Source: Glandiceps talaboti (lineage: Eukaryota; Hemichordata; Enteropneusta; Spengelidae). Taken from it: a DNA stretch of 64,000 bases. The notes beneath the pieces were generated by a model. The model ran no database searches and was not told the DNA's origin. It was given only the letters and a program-made list of their open reading frames with translations. Shown here piece by piece: positions 1 through 25,600 of this stretch (the first letter of the stretch is position 1; the number at the start of each line of letters is the position of its first letter). The stretch is from positions 11,722,931-11,786,930 of the forward strand of contig NC_135555.1 of the NCBI RefSeq assembly GCF_964340395.1. Reading direction: 5' to 3'. The translations under genes were made by a program, and so were the position numbers.

Positions 1-300
1 AGGTGACTCTTTTGTCGCGTCTGTAGGCAATTCTTGTCAAAATGTGTCTGTTGTTGGATTATTAAAAACACTTTTGTTTTATCAGTGTATCTGTGTAACA
101 CGTGATGTTACTCATGTTTCCTTTCACCTAAATAGTTAATGATGTATTTGACGTACAATCGGAAAGGGTAAATACATAAATATATAGCGCATATACGTCC
201 ATTAACATTATAATGCTGGTGACACTAGTGACAGAGACACAGACATTAATGTCATTGTAATATTTGATATTGACATTGCACAAAACCAATTCAATAGGCG
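1..300 (-). repeat. Dispersed R1 repeat, left-edge copy
   Basis: Read on the minus strand, this edge matches stretches of the intergenic region between the two transporter genes. One part matches about 14525-14745 (landmarks CCTTTCC..TTGTACGT, CATCATTAAC, and GACAAG..TGCCTACA next to ACGCGACAAAAGAGTCAC). Another part matches about 15825-15910 (landmark GACATTAATGTCTGTGTCTC). These sequences occur near transporter 5' ends elsewhere in the window, so this edge may be the 5' flank of a further minus-strand copy to the left. That is inference. No coding sequence is seen here. Confidence 0.6.
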
Positions 301-1213
301 CATTATGAGGTGAACTATTACAACTTACAATTGTAAGTTTTGATTTAAATGAGTCATTTGCATAGTTATTATTTTACGAATGCGGCAGTCGAATCAAATA
401 GTAGCAAACAGAGGTGTTTGGCCAGAATTGATTACTTTGTAAATATGAACGTGGAATGCGATACAATGACTGTGTAAAGGGGTCACTAATTCCGAAAATA
501 ACTAATAGCCACTGAAAATCCAATACAGTGACCATTTTTTTTCAAGGCAGCTGAAAACCCAAATCTTTCAAACACACTGTTCACATTCAAAATGGGTCTT
601 TTCTTCTTTTAACAGTCACTAGCCATATGTTTTTTTATCATGTTTAATATGACAAAGATTTTGAAAATCAGCTGCAATTCACATTTACTTCCATAATATA
701 TATATATTGTAAAACCATGACCAGATTACAAGGCTACTTTGTGTATTCCAATACCAGTACATTATAGACATAAAGGGAATCGTCAATCTATTAAAAGATA
801 GCTCTTCATTTTGTTACTTTTCTGCAAAAATCAAAAAGTAGATATACAATAGATAACGTTCTAGGTAGACTAATACAACTACTTTCATTGCTAAATTAAT
901 TATTGACATGTTACAGGTCATATCTCTAAATAAAATCACGTGAACTGATATGTAATGTTGAGGTTCAAACATTATTAAATTCTAATGAATTCATTATTTT
1001 TTATGTAACGAATGCACCGTGTATATTTACAAGCTACATCTTCTTCTGCAATGTTTGCTAGTTCCAAAAGCTTCACTTATGCGGCATAGAATCGTTATTC
1101 AAGAGACTTTTTATAGTTTTCATAGTCTTCGACAGCTGTCTTTGACCTATCGATAGAACATATGCATGTTACAAATGGATTGGTGTAAAAAAATAGGTCA
1201 TTCCGAAGAGACA

Positions 1214-13868
<12,655 letters not shown>

Positions 13869-14030
13869 TGTTTAATCTCAGCTGCTTCGATTTACTCGAA
13901 TATTTTACTTTCTGTGAAGGACTAAATTTCTGCACAGTAGTTGTATTACAGAAAACGAAAAATGAAGCGTCTAATAAAATTGCCTCGGTCTCGATATTTT
14001 GTCTTGGGTGCACACTATATTTGAATAACA
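13869..14030 (-). promoter_or_regulatory. 5' proximal region shared by the two transporter genes
   Basis: Read on the minus strand, this stretch matches the sequence just upstream of the plus-strand gene (19200-19326). Shared words are ATATCGAGACCGAGGCAATT further out and GTAAATCGAAGCAGCTGAG/GTAAATCGAGGCAGTTGAG close to the ATG. It is probably conserved 5' UTR and core promoter. No TATA box is evident on this side. Confidence 0.6.
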
Positions 14031-14354
14031 ATATGCAGCTATCGCCAATATATCTCAAACACTGACTGTCACTAACTTTATTCTGTTGAGATAAGATCTA
14101 GAGGTGACACTTACATCAAGGTTTTTGAAAGGGTTTAATATTGATATTCAACCTCAAATATATGTTTAGTGACCCCCTTATTTTATTGGTCTAACTGAGC
14201 ATGGATTTACGTTTTCAGTAAAAACAAAAGTGTGAACCGAGGCGCATATAGAACGTTAAGCATTCTGTAAAAAAAAATGCGAGTCATCAAGTATTAGCTC
14301 TTACATTTGTAAAGTTGGCTTGTGTCTAATTCATAAATTTATGGATTCGATAAT

Positions 14355-14870
14355 GTATGATCACAAAATGCTACACACCAGAATGAATCAGCTGTCGTGA
14401 ATACTATGTCGACCATATATTATTTTTCTTATATGTTATTTTATTTTATGACTTTGTTTTATATGAATCGTTAATCACTTTTGTTTCATATGTTGTAGGC
14501 AATCAATCTGTCTCGAAATAAATAACAAGGGGCGTTTATGCGCCATATATCTGTGTATTTACCCTTTCCAATTGTACGTATACATCAAACACATCATTAA
14601 CGATTTATGCGAGGCGAAACATGAGTGAAATTACGTGTTATACCTATATTGAACACTGATAAACAAAAGTGGTTTATGCAGTAGTAGACACATTTTGACA
14701 AGAAATGCCTACAAACGCGACAAAAGAGTCACGTCTTATCTCAGCAGAATGAACTTTCTGACAGTGAGTGGTACATATACAGTACTAGCTACATCGTTAT
14801 TCAAATACAAGAGTACCCAAGACAACTTAGTTAGCATTTGCAAGCAAAAGTAATGTTTCAGGAGGCAGGT
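14355..14870 (+). repeat. Intergenic R1 repeat, copy A
   Basis: Direct partner of about 16260-16700. Shared landmarks in order are GATCACAAAATGCTA, CAGCTGTCGTGAATACTA, GCGCCATATATCTRTGT, CACATCATTA and TTAGCATTTGCAAGCA. Copy A holds an extra block (about 14650-14755) with GACAAGAAATGCCTACAAAC that copy B lacks. Nothing coding was seen. Confidence 0.75.
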
Positions 14871-15159
14871 GTCAGTGAGAAATTTCTCATAAAACTTTCA
14901 TGAAACAAACTTAAAGTAATCGCATGGCGATCACTCAACTGATTCCGATGGAATCCGACATAGCAGGAAGTATTTTGGACATTTTGGTGAGGTTTTAATT
15001 GAGAACAGAGTAATTTTTTCTAGAACAAATAACAACAAAAGTTTGAAACGTCTATATCCGAGGCTCGTAGTACCTTAATTATTAGGTACAAAAGTTGTCA
15101 GTGTCGAGTCCTTTTAACTCAGCCAATGTCACTTTGATAGAGCCTAGCCTTGTACTTCA

Positions 15160-15260
15160 TCAATTCCTCAAAATTTGGGGGTGACCAATTTCAACTATGA
15201 CGCCATATAGCTAAAACAAATCACACCTCGATGTTGTTTTCTGACCTCCTTGACCTACCG
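15160..15260 (-). pseudogene. Relic of a third SLC5A exon 1 and its intron flank
   Basis: Read on the minus strand, 15227-15256 corresponds to the last 30 or so bases of exon 1 of both transporters (GGTCA..GGAGGTCAGAAAACAACATC then AG|GTGTGA). The next bases (about 15160-15226) match the start of intron 1 of the minus-strand gene. The rest of exon 1 is missing, one base of the GGTCAAAGGAGG stretch is lost, and the donor is altered. A promoter-side block shared with 19090-19150 follows at about 15285-15370. It reads as a decayed third gene copy. Confidence 0.6.
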
Positions 15261-16259
15261 TTATTGCTTTCTTTATCGCTCAAAAACCCCAGCCTGCGAA
15301 GTTAACACGTGACTGCTTTGTTGTTTTTGTAGGCATTTGTTGTCAAAATTGTAAACGTTTTGTGTTGTGTTGGATTAAAACCACTGTACTGTGATGTCTT
15401 ACGAGCATGCATTATTTGTGCGACTACGGTTTTGTTCGCATAAGTCGAGTATGATAACGGCAGATGGTGGACATTTCACCATGAGCGACCAGACGGTAAA
15501 TTTACGTGTATATGACAGACGAGTCGCACCTACTTACAGAGTATACACTTTTAACTGCCAAGGGGCCCAGGGCCAGTGAAGGCCATCAAATTTTCCCAGC
15601 GAAAAATAGGGGGTGCACATTCAAAATATTCATGTTTCATTAGGGGGCATAAAATATACACCCCCCCCCCCAAAAAAAAAAAAAATCCTCAACAAAGAGT
15701 CAGCTCTTATAACCAGAAATACGTACTGGAAATGAAGTGAGTAGGAACTCAACAAAACTTTACCCCGAATACATGTAGCTAAAAATTCACGTCACCAAGT
15801 GATTCACTTTCACCTGTTAAACTGTCAATGTCACTATCACTGTCACTCAATATCAAATATTCCAATGACATTAATGTCTGTGTCTCTGTCACTTGTGTCA
15901 CCGGCACTACACGTGGTCTTCACTGTTATCTGAGAGTTATATGATCGAAGACCATTTAATTAATTAAACAGGACACTTTTGAGGTAAACAGCTGTTATAA
16001 ATTCGTTCGGGGTCACCTCAGGCAAAGTAACAACTGTTTACCCCGAATGTGTCATGTTGAGTTAAAGGGGAACGCTACTCCGGGAAATAGAGACATTTGC
16101 GTAAAAACATGGGTTTTGAAGTCATTCATCACCTACAATTATTTGCGATTTCAGAGATACATCAAGTTGATCTAGAGCATACGTGGGGTATCTTGGCTAT
16201 TGGTTATTGCGTCATGGGAGATAGAAGAAATCCATTATTCAATGGTTGAATATTAATAA

Positions 16260-16700
16260 TTCATGATCACAAAATGCTATATACCAATGTGAAACAGCTG
16301 TCGTGAATACTACATCGACCATATGTAACTGTTCTTATATATATTATTGTGTGATTTAGTCACTTTTGTTTCATGATGGTATATTGTAGGCAATTAATTT
16401 GTCTCGTAAATGGACAAATAATGTATTTAACAGAAAATGTTAAGGGACGTATATGCGTAAATGGGCGAATTAAAGTACCCGGTATGTGACAGAAACAAAT
16501 ATTAAGGGGCATATATGCGCCATATATCTATGTTTTTATTCTTTCCGATTGTATGTCAAGCACATCATTATCGACTTATGCGAACGAAACACGGGTGACA
16601 TTTACGTGTTACACACAGATACTAGCTACATCAAATACAAACGCACCCAAGACAAACTAGTTAGCATTTGCAAGCAGCAGCAATGTTTCAGAGGGCACAA
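16260..16700 (+). repeat. Intergenic R1 repeat, copy B
   Basis: Second copy of the 14355-14870 block, about 1.85-1.9 kb downstream in the same orientation. The GGGGC(A/G)TATATGCGCC word occurs in it and again at 19585-19605 in intron 1 of the plus-strand gene. It contains one unremarkable open frame (16486-16755) with no recognisable domain, which I do not call a gene. Confidence 0.75.
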
Positions 16701-16747
16701 CAGTAAAAATGATTTTAATCTAACAAATTACTTTTTACGTATCGGTA

Positions 16748-16822
16748 TACAATAGACACCGTTGGAAAGATAAACAACAAGGCGGAGCCGCGTTGTTTAT
16801 CTTTCCACCGGTGTTTATTGTA
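16748..16822. repeat. Short foldback (near-perfect hairpin)
   Basis: An inverted repeat with arms containing GGAAAGATAAACAAC and GTTGTTTATCTTTCC around a GGCGGAGCCGC centre. Outer pairs TACAATA..TATTGTA extend it with a few mismatches. Probably a small dispersed foldback element. Confidence 0.75.
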
Positions 16823-17439
16823 CTTATGCCCGACAAGTTCACAGGATGGCAGGATTAGTCCATCTCACCTTTGGTAGACGAGATTAAGATACTGTCTCAC
16901 CCCTTGCGCGCCAGGCTAGGTGATGATAATACTGAGATAAAAGTGTACACATTCGCCGGATGGGGACACACACAGCATGCAGTGTTCACGGCGAAACAAA
17001 TAAGCCATGCGACATTCACAAGCCCTGATATGACTGAACAACGAGACGTGGCTAATATTATAGTGTAGCTCATATGAAGATCTGTGTAAAATTAGTTTTT
17101 TAAATGTTTACCGTTTCTTTTGAATGGTAACAGCTGTGCCCTTCCTCCTTAAACCCTTACTGTGCAGTCACTACTCCATTCATGGTACAGTAGTATGACT
17201 TATTTTTAATACTACTCGCCACAACTATTTTTCTCCGTAATTAAGTTCTCCTCGTAATTTTGGCAAACTATTTTGGTCCTCTTGCATTTCATTCTTGAGA
17301 CCATGGAGGCTTCCCCATCCATGTGCAGGCATATGGTTTCTGACTTTGCTGGACTGGTTTTACTTGAACTACAAAGGTCAACCCAATACACACCTTCTAA
17401 ATCTCCCTTTGTCGTACACTATCCAATACTGATAAGACT

Positions 17440-18972
17440 TCAGTAGCAACTCACACAAGGATGCGTATTGCAATTACTAGTGTCAGAGAAAAGCTCATTT
17501 CCTTAAAACCTAACAAGGCTTGTGGGCCGGATAGTATCCATGTTCATGTGTTACGCAAGGTTCTAGATTTGGATGTCCCCTTGCTGCTATCTTTCAACAC
17601 TCCTTATCATCCGGAGTAGTTCCTCAGGACTGGAAGGATGCAAATGTTACGCCTTTACATAAGAAGGGAACCAGAACTGTTTGTAATAACTATAGGCCAG
17701 TTTCCCTGACAAGTCAAGTAGCCAAGGTGATGGAACGTTTAGTTCTCGATGTTTTATTAGATTTTACTGAAGCTAATAACATTATATCCTGCCAGCAACA
17801 TGGTTTTCAGAAAAAATGTTCCTGTACTACACAACTCTTAGAATGTATTGCTGACTGGACTAAAGCCTAAGAAGATGAATCAATTAAAGGAACTGATGTA
17901 ATTTACTTAGACTTTTCGAAGGCTTTCGATTCAGTACCACATCATAGACTTATTTATAAACTCCACCAACTTGGTATACGAGGGAATCTCATTCAGTGGA
18001 TAAAGTCATTTCTTATTGGACGTCGTCAAAGAGTTGTTCTGAGAAATGGGATCTCTACTTGGAAATCTGTGATTAGCGGTGTGCCGCAAGGTACAATCTT
18101 AGGGCCGATGCTATTTTTGCTTTTTGTCAACGACATGCCAGATGTAGTGGAAAGTACAGCGAAAATGTTTGCTGACGACACAAAAATTTACAACAACATT
18201 TCAAGTATTCATGACTGCAATCAGCTCCAGAAAGATTTATGTGCCCTTTCTTCATGGTCTCAGCAGTGGTTACTCCGTTTTAATGCTACTAAATGTGTAG
18301 CACTTCGTTTTCATGCTGCTTTCAAATATGCTTATTCTCTCAATGGAATTTACCTCCAAGAAGTGCCTAACCAGAAGGACTTAGGGGTGCTCGTTAGCAA
18401 CAACCTTAAGCCTACTCAACACATCAAGAATATTTGTAAAAAAGCCAACCAAAGGATTGGCATGATTAAGAGATGTTTCAGTGAATTTACTAGAGAAAAA
18501 ACTTTGACATTATATTGCTCTATTATCAGGCCAATTCTAGAATATGCCTCGGTCGTATGGAATCCGAGATTGAAACAAGATATTTATTTACTTGAGAAGG
18601 TGCAGAAGAGATGCCTTAGACTCTGTCCAAGTGATATTATTTTGCCCCCCTTGGAGGAGAGAAGACATCAAACTGACATGGTGGAAACTTATAAGTACAT
18701 GACTAATAGATATAAAACCCCACCAGAGACATTTTTCGTATCTCCCCATCGTCATGGATTGAGAGGTCACTCATTAAAAATCTTCAAGCAAAATAGCAGA
18801 TCAGAAATCGGAAAACAATTTTTTGGAAATAGAGTTGTGGACAGTTGGAATTCTCTTCCCGAAGAAGTTATTTCTGCACCAAGTGTAACCAGTTTTAAAG
18901 AAAAGTTGAGGGCTCTTCCCAAAGGAAATAGGAGCTAAACTACCAAGTAACCAAGTAACCAAGTAACCAAGG
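17440..18972 (+). pseudogene. CR1/Jockey-type LINE, reverse transcriptase and C-terminus, broken
   Basis: A 5'-truncated non-LTR retrotransposon. Reading downstream: LKPNKACGPDSIHVHVL (RT block 1), VTPLHKKG and NNYRPVSLTS (block 2), QHGFQKKCSC, VIYLDFSKAFDSVPHHRL (block A), SGVPQGTILGPMLFLLFVND (block B), MFADDTKIY (catalytic FADD), LGVLVSNNL, then a C-terminal region ending YKYMTNRYKTPP..FFGNRVVDSWNSLP. Damage: a 1-base loss near 17577-17583 shifts frame, and an in-frame TAA lies at 17868-17870. From 18069 to the stop at 18936-18938 the frame is intact. No endonuclease domain was recognised. The element ends in about four 8-bp units (ACCAAGTA) at 18942-18972, a 3' tail typical of CR1-group LINEs. 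It lies between the two transporters. Confidence 0.9.
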
Positions 18973-19076
18973 AGTTGGTTATAACCCGCTACACAAACTT
19001 TACTATTAGCTCCGGTAGAGGACTGCTAATCCCGTACATGTCAAACAATGTGTCAACATTATGACAGATAAAAGGG

Positions 19077-19084
19077 TATAAAAG
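19077..19084 (+). promoter_or_regulatory. Possible TATA box
   Basis: TATAAAAG, about 250 bp upstream of the ATG at 19327. It could serve the plus-strand transporter if the 5' UTR is about 200 nt. Only the word itself supports it. Confidence 0.3.
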
Positions 19085-19199
19085 TTATTAGACAACCAAT
19101 ACCTACAAAACACGACAAAGCAGTCATGTCTTATCTTCGCAGGCTGAGGTTAATAACTGATAAAAATAGAGGTAGAGGTAGGTGCCCTTTTTACGGGCA

Positions 19200-19326
19200 G
19201 TCAAGACGAAATATCGAGACCGAGGCAATTTTGTTAGACATCCATTTGTCACTAAAACAAAGGGTGTGAAGAAATTTAGTTCCTTTAGAATCAAAATCTG
19301 TAAATCGAGGCAGTTGAGATTAAGGA
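19200..19326 (+). promoter_or_regulatory. 5' proximal region shared with the head-to-head paralogue
   Basis: Matches the reverse complement of 13869-14030, including ATATCGAGACCGAGGCAATT and the bases immediately before the ATG. Conservation outside the coding region suggests 5' UTR or core promoter kept since the inverted duplication. Confidence 0.6.
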
Positions 19327-22300
19327 ATGCCTTCTAATTACGTCACCCCGTTCGGAGTGGTGGATTGGGTTATTTTTGTTGCTATGTTGTTGGTGTCAGC
19401 AGCTGCAGGAGTTTATCATGCAGTGGTCAAAGGAGGTCAGAAAACAACATCAAGGTGAGAGATTTTTTCAGCTATAAAATGTCATAGCTGAAATCGGTCA
19501 TTTTATATTTTGACTGATTTTTTTAGCATAAGTTCCCCATAACAACGTAATATGCGCCTGGGATATTTGACAGAAACAAATATTAAGGGGCGTATATGCA
19601 CCATATATCTATGTATTTATCCTTTCCGTTTGTACATCAAACACATCATTCAAACTTTTGTTATTATTTTGGCCAAGAACATTCAAAATCTCGGTTTGCC
19701 GCACACAATTCTGATATAGAGGTGATAATGATATCTAAATTAAGCCACAATTTAGAACGCAACATCACAAACATTCAGTTTTACCAGGTTTAAAAGTCAC
19801 ATCGGTAGTTGTCCATTGTTACTTGCACAGATACGATAAGATCTTTCACAGACGTCACACATATTATAGTGCTCCTTCTAAAGTTGACGACACATATCAG
19901 GATATATGATTTCATGTCAAGATCTTGTCACACCTCTAATGTAGGCTACAATGATCACATAAGGAAAAAAATAAGTTTGTTTTTGATAACCTGACCTACC
20001 CTCAACCCCAAACCTGTTTTTTGCATGCGAAAAGGTGAAATGATAACAATTTATTTCGATTTCCACTACACCTTCATGCCTTTGCCTCATCTGTGGTCAT
20101 TTTTTTAAATCGGTTTTCAGAGAGAAACCAGGTCTTTTAGACTATAACAGAAATGTAAGCATAACATGTTCGTCTACTTAACTTAGTTATTATCTTCATT
20201 TACTTCATCACACCTCATCAAACTCTCACTGAAATATTATGTCCGACGATTACCTTAATTCAAATTAAAATGAAATAAAAGTCTGGCTGACACACAAAAT
20301 TTTCGAAAGTCATTTCAAACATTTTCTTATTTCGCCTAACGTTTGTCTGTTTCTAGCTACTTGGTAGGGGGCCGTAGCTTGTCGTGTATACCGGTAGCTC
20401 TATCCTATTTCGTATCCTTCACCTCTTCCATTGCCGTCATGGGATTTCCAGCTGAAATATATGTCCATGGAATACATCACTCATTCGGTCTCTTCGGCTA
20501 TATATGGGGAACGACACTAAGTGCATGTATATTCATTCCCTTCATACGCCAGTTCAATTTCATCAGTGTTTACGAGGTAAGGTAACGTCGTTATAACTTC
20601 TCATTTCCAGTTTACACCCTCTTCTTATTTCTCGTAGTTTAAAAAGACAAGCTTGGAACTTTGAAGAGTCATTCTTCGTTGACTCCGACGTATCGACAAA
20701 ACAAGTCATTGAGAATGACATACTCCCCGCAATGATTGGGTTTTAAGGAACTGGCAGTTTATGTTGTCATTTACTTGATATCACTACTTTGATCACGCAA
20801 CAACACTTGTGAACCCAAATCAAACAGACTTAGATATGTTGTGTCTGTTCGTTGGACATGGAACATGCCTACTCATGTTGTGTCTCATTGTTGGACATGG
20901 GACATGCCTACTCTTCAAGATGACATGATGGAATAAACCATTCAACAATAAAGGATGGGTCGGGTATGGGGGGGGACCTGTTCAAGCATGTCTGAGTTAT
21001 GGCTTTAGACATGGAAAATTTGCAAATAAAATGGCTGCCAGGCAGCCATATTGGATCGTATCATGACAAAAATGAATATGCACACACATGTATGTCATAG
21101 AACACTGTCCTAATACCAACTTTGAATGAGATCTGTTCAAGCATGTCTGAGTTATGGCTTTAGACAGGGAAAATTCGCAAACAAAATGGCTGCTAGGCGG
21201 CCATATTGGATCGTATCATAAAACAAATTGACGTGCATATGTATGGCATAGCATGTTGCCCCTGTACCAAGTTTGAAAAAAAAATGGTCCAGGCATCTCC
21301 AAGAAACGGCTGCGGACGCACGGACGCACGGACAGACGGAACCCAATCCATAACTCCCATTCCGGGACTTCGTCTGGCGAGGACTAATAAAACTGAGAGC
21401 AGTTGAAGTAAGCCCCCATCCCTTCCCAAGTGCATGTTACAACGCAGTTCTATATTAAATTGCATGAGCTCCAACCCCAGAGACAATATTGACACTGTCA
21501 ATAATCACATAACAAATGGTTGACCTCCTAAGTCGGTTACAGCCTGACAAGAGACATCTTCGTGTATAAGTTTGACTTCGCTTCACCCAAACCTATCCAC
21601 AAACTTGATATATGTCACCAATCTCTAACCTATACCTGTTGCATTTATTTTGTTAGAACTTCAACGTGAAATCACAAACTTTTTACACATTAGCAATAAC
21701 CTTCCCACATCACAAAGAATCTATCGATCTCTTGCGGGAAGGTGGACGCTGGGAGGTGGTCGTTATATTAGAGTTTTCAGATCATTAAAGAAGCTACTTA
21801 TCTTTCCAACATAACGAATACCAAAACACTGTATTTTTCAAAATGATCACAGATTTCTATTCTAACAACATTTCGACATTTGTAAGTGCTTATAGTATGC
21901 AGACATTTGTCCCTTTTAAATTTGTAGTATACATTATGGTTGAGTGAATCACTATTGCTTGATGTCACGCAAGAAACAATAGGTGAATGTCTGTTACACA
22001 TAATAATATACGCCTTTTCATGTGTGAGTATCATTATCCATTTCTCTTTTATTTACTAACTTTCTTACTCTGATTATCTTTGTTAGTACTTGAATTACCG
22101 TTACCATAGAAGCATTAGTGGTATAGCAGTTCTGTTTGGAGCTTTATCAGCGACAGTATACATGGGTATCACAATCAGTGGTCCAGCTTTAGCCTTCCAA
22201 GCTGGTAAGTAGGGAAAATTTAATGATTCTCGTTTTATGTGGATTGGATTCATTCTTTACTTTTCCTTTGTCTAATCCCAGGGTTCTTGCATTTTGGTTG

Positions 22301-22570
22301 TCAAATTGAAATGGCCTTTCTATATATGCGTGTCAAAACAATTTAAAAAAAATAAATTACATGACTGTATTTAATACATTACTGCTGGATTAAAGATACC
22401 CAAGATTCATCTTGGGATTAATTTGGAAACATAAATGCTTTCTTTTAGGGAGCCTTCAGTAATTGCAAGATAGGAATTGTGGGGATCACATTTTACAAAT
22501 CCGTACCCATATCGGGGAGGGTCATATTTTACTTTGACTCATTTTTACCTTCCTTATATATACCGATGAA

Positions 22571-22625
<55 letters not shown>

Positions 22626-25600
22626 ATCATATGTCAATCCATTACCCCCCGAAACCACCACCGCTGTAAAGCCACAAAATGTTGTGAAGCCACGCACTCG
22701 GGCTTCACACTTTTGGCCCTCCTATTACGCTAAAAAAGGCATAAAAAGTGCCTAGAAATGTTCTCAGCGATGGTCCTACTTTTTTGTCAAAAATATAATA
22801 TGTGCGAAAATCGGCGTGAGTGTTCGCAAAAGTCACCAGGAAAGCACACACACATGTTCTAGGCACATAGCGCCACCAAGAGTTGAAATCGTTCATGTGC
22901 GCATGCGCGTATCTCTGTAACTAGTGTAAGTTTGCTGTTCACTTGTGAGTACTTCCAGGGAGCATTCACGACCTCATGACAAGTCCTGTCATTGGAGTTT
23001 CCTTTTTCTGAAGGTTAGTAATCCACCACTCATATTTTGGTAATTTAATGACTACCATTTAAGACCATTATTTCAGAGTTTCAAAATGAATTGGCGACAC
23101 TATTATTCTGACCCTTCACAGTGAGCAAACTCAAATTGAATATGGTCGCTCATATGTGTGGCCCTCTGTGCTGTAGATGTTGTTGAATTCATCTATTTTT
23201 GTCAACATTTTCAGCATTTATTGTTGCCAAGCCTTTCATCAAAGGATAGAGACATTCATCTGCATGTATGTGTTTTTTTATTTAAAAGTAGTCGCTCATG
23301 TTCCAGACAGAGGCGATCTTCTAGGGCTGTACAATTTTAGTTGATGGCGACATGCCTAAATCTGGGTAGTCTGAAAAGGGAAAGCACAGAAGCCAAGAGT
23401 ACTGAAAAACGAAAAGTCACAAATGAATGAAAATATAGACCATGTTTATGCTTACCATACAAAATTTACAGTGTACACCTCATGTAGTGGGGGAGGGGTC
23501 CTAGGGGTCTCCCCCTAGAAATCCTGGAGGTTTTGTACTGTGAAAAGTCAATTTTGAGACTATTCAGACCCTTTCAGACAATAATTTCCAAGCTTTACAA
23601 GACAGCACCAACATGTAAAAAGCAACTACACAGGGTTGAAATACTTATACTTTGATAGCATCTTGACAGTAAGTGGGGAAGAGCTTGAGACTGGGATATG
23701 TCCACCTTATGTGGGGGGGGGGGGGTCCAAGGGATCTCCCTCTAGTAGCCCTGGAGGATTGTTATTCTTAAAGCCAATTTTAGGCTATTCAAACCCTTTC
23801 AAGCAATAACTCAATCCATGCTTTACAAGACAGCACAATCAAGTATCAGAAACTATTATTTATAACTTACATAGGGTTGAAATATGTTCTTAAACTGTTA
23901 AATGACATCATTATATACATGTAGTAAAGGTCAGCACATCTACTGGTACTATCATTGGTAGGGGAGATTTGGAGTTTAAGACAATTTTAGACTACCTTGG
24001 CAAACATTTCACATCTTTAAAAGACAATATCATCTCAAATTAGAATTGGGTGAAAATATTTAAGAAATGTTTAATACCATTATGACAGTAAAAAGGTTGT
24101 TGGTTGAATGCATGAGTGACCTCTGGGGGTGAGGGAGTCCTTGGGGGTTTCCCCCTGGGAGATCTGCATTTTTTCGCTTCTATTAAGGCAATGCTTAGGT
24201 TATTCATATCCTTTGAGGTAATATTTCCAAGCTTAGAATAGCTAACGTAAATGTAAGTTTTAAATGGGTTTCCCATATCACATAAAAATAGCCCTGTAAC
24301 ATTGGTATAGTGGCATTAATATTGCATGTATAGTAAAGTCACCGGTATGTTAGAGAACTTTAGGTGGTCATACCTAGTGTATTTATAGAAACTGGAAATT
24401 GATGAGATGTGGTGATTTGTAGTGTCCAAAATAGAAAGTGTATTAATTCTGACAAGTTCATAGTGACGAGTAGGGAACATTTTAGATTAACTTCTTATAT
24501 AAACTATCTATGAAGATTACCATGATTACGAAACCTTCAAGTTCACTTTTGCCCCAAAGTTCAATATAAGTGAAGCACTGATTGTGAAACAGTCAATCAT
24601 TTACATGACATGTTCTGTAACTAGTGTGGTAGCTAGGTAATACATGTATATGTATATTTATAGTTATGCTTGAACTAATAAGTAATATTAAAAAATTCAT
24701 GTAAGAAACAGGGACAAGAACAAATATTTACATGTACCACATTTCAGACAAGGCTATATGCCATTGTAGAAAAAGGATTTTTTTTCTTCCATCACAATCC
24801 AAAACACAATGACCCCTCCCCCCTATCCATAATTTTAAAAACAGAATGCCCCCCCCCCACTGACAATTTCAAAAACAGGGTGACCCCCCTCCCAATCCAC
24901 CCACCCCACCCCCCAGGGCAAAGAAACTGACCGGTCCCAAATGCCAGCTCAATCTCTTAATGTCTTGCTAGACATCTGAGCATAAAACTGACAATGCATG
25001 AGAAGGGAATGAGATGACTTGCATTGCAGCATATGGAATACTGGAACACCCTCAGATTTCTTACTGGACTTCAGCTTGATGTCATACAATTAAATTATCT
25101 CTGTCAGTGATTATACCCAAATGATGCTTGCAGTTTGTGTAAATATAGCAATTCCTTGATTTGTAAAGAAACGGCTCATTGCTGAATACTTTTTGCATTC
25201 CTTTTGCTGTATAAGCATATTATTGTATGATTCATGGCACAATAAATAGTATATATGGATGAGAAAACATTAAATGTGTAACCAAAAATATTTGTATCAT
25301 TCTAGACACTGATTATGAGTGGTTACAACATGACTGTAACAAATAATATATATATGGACCTACATATGCTAACAAGTTGTTAGTGTCAAACTTTCTTTCA
25401 AGCAGTTGTGGGCTGACATAGTGTTTGGATGCAACATGGGTCTGAACACACTAGAGTTCTGTTTAATGTATATTGCTGAACATTGTCCTTTTTTCTTTGC
25501 ACATGTAGTTGGGACAAAGTCTAAAGTTGTTCGACGAAAATTGCCATGGACAAAGGCTGAAGAAGAAGCCATTGACAGGCATTTCATGTCTCACATTCAA

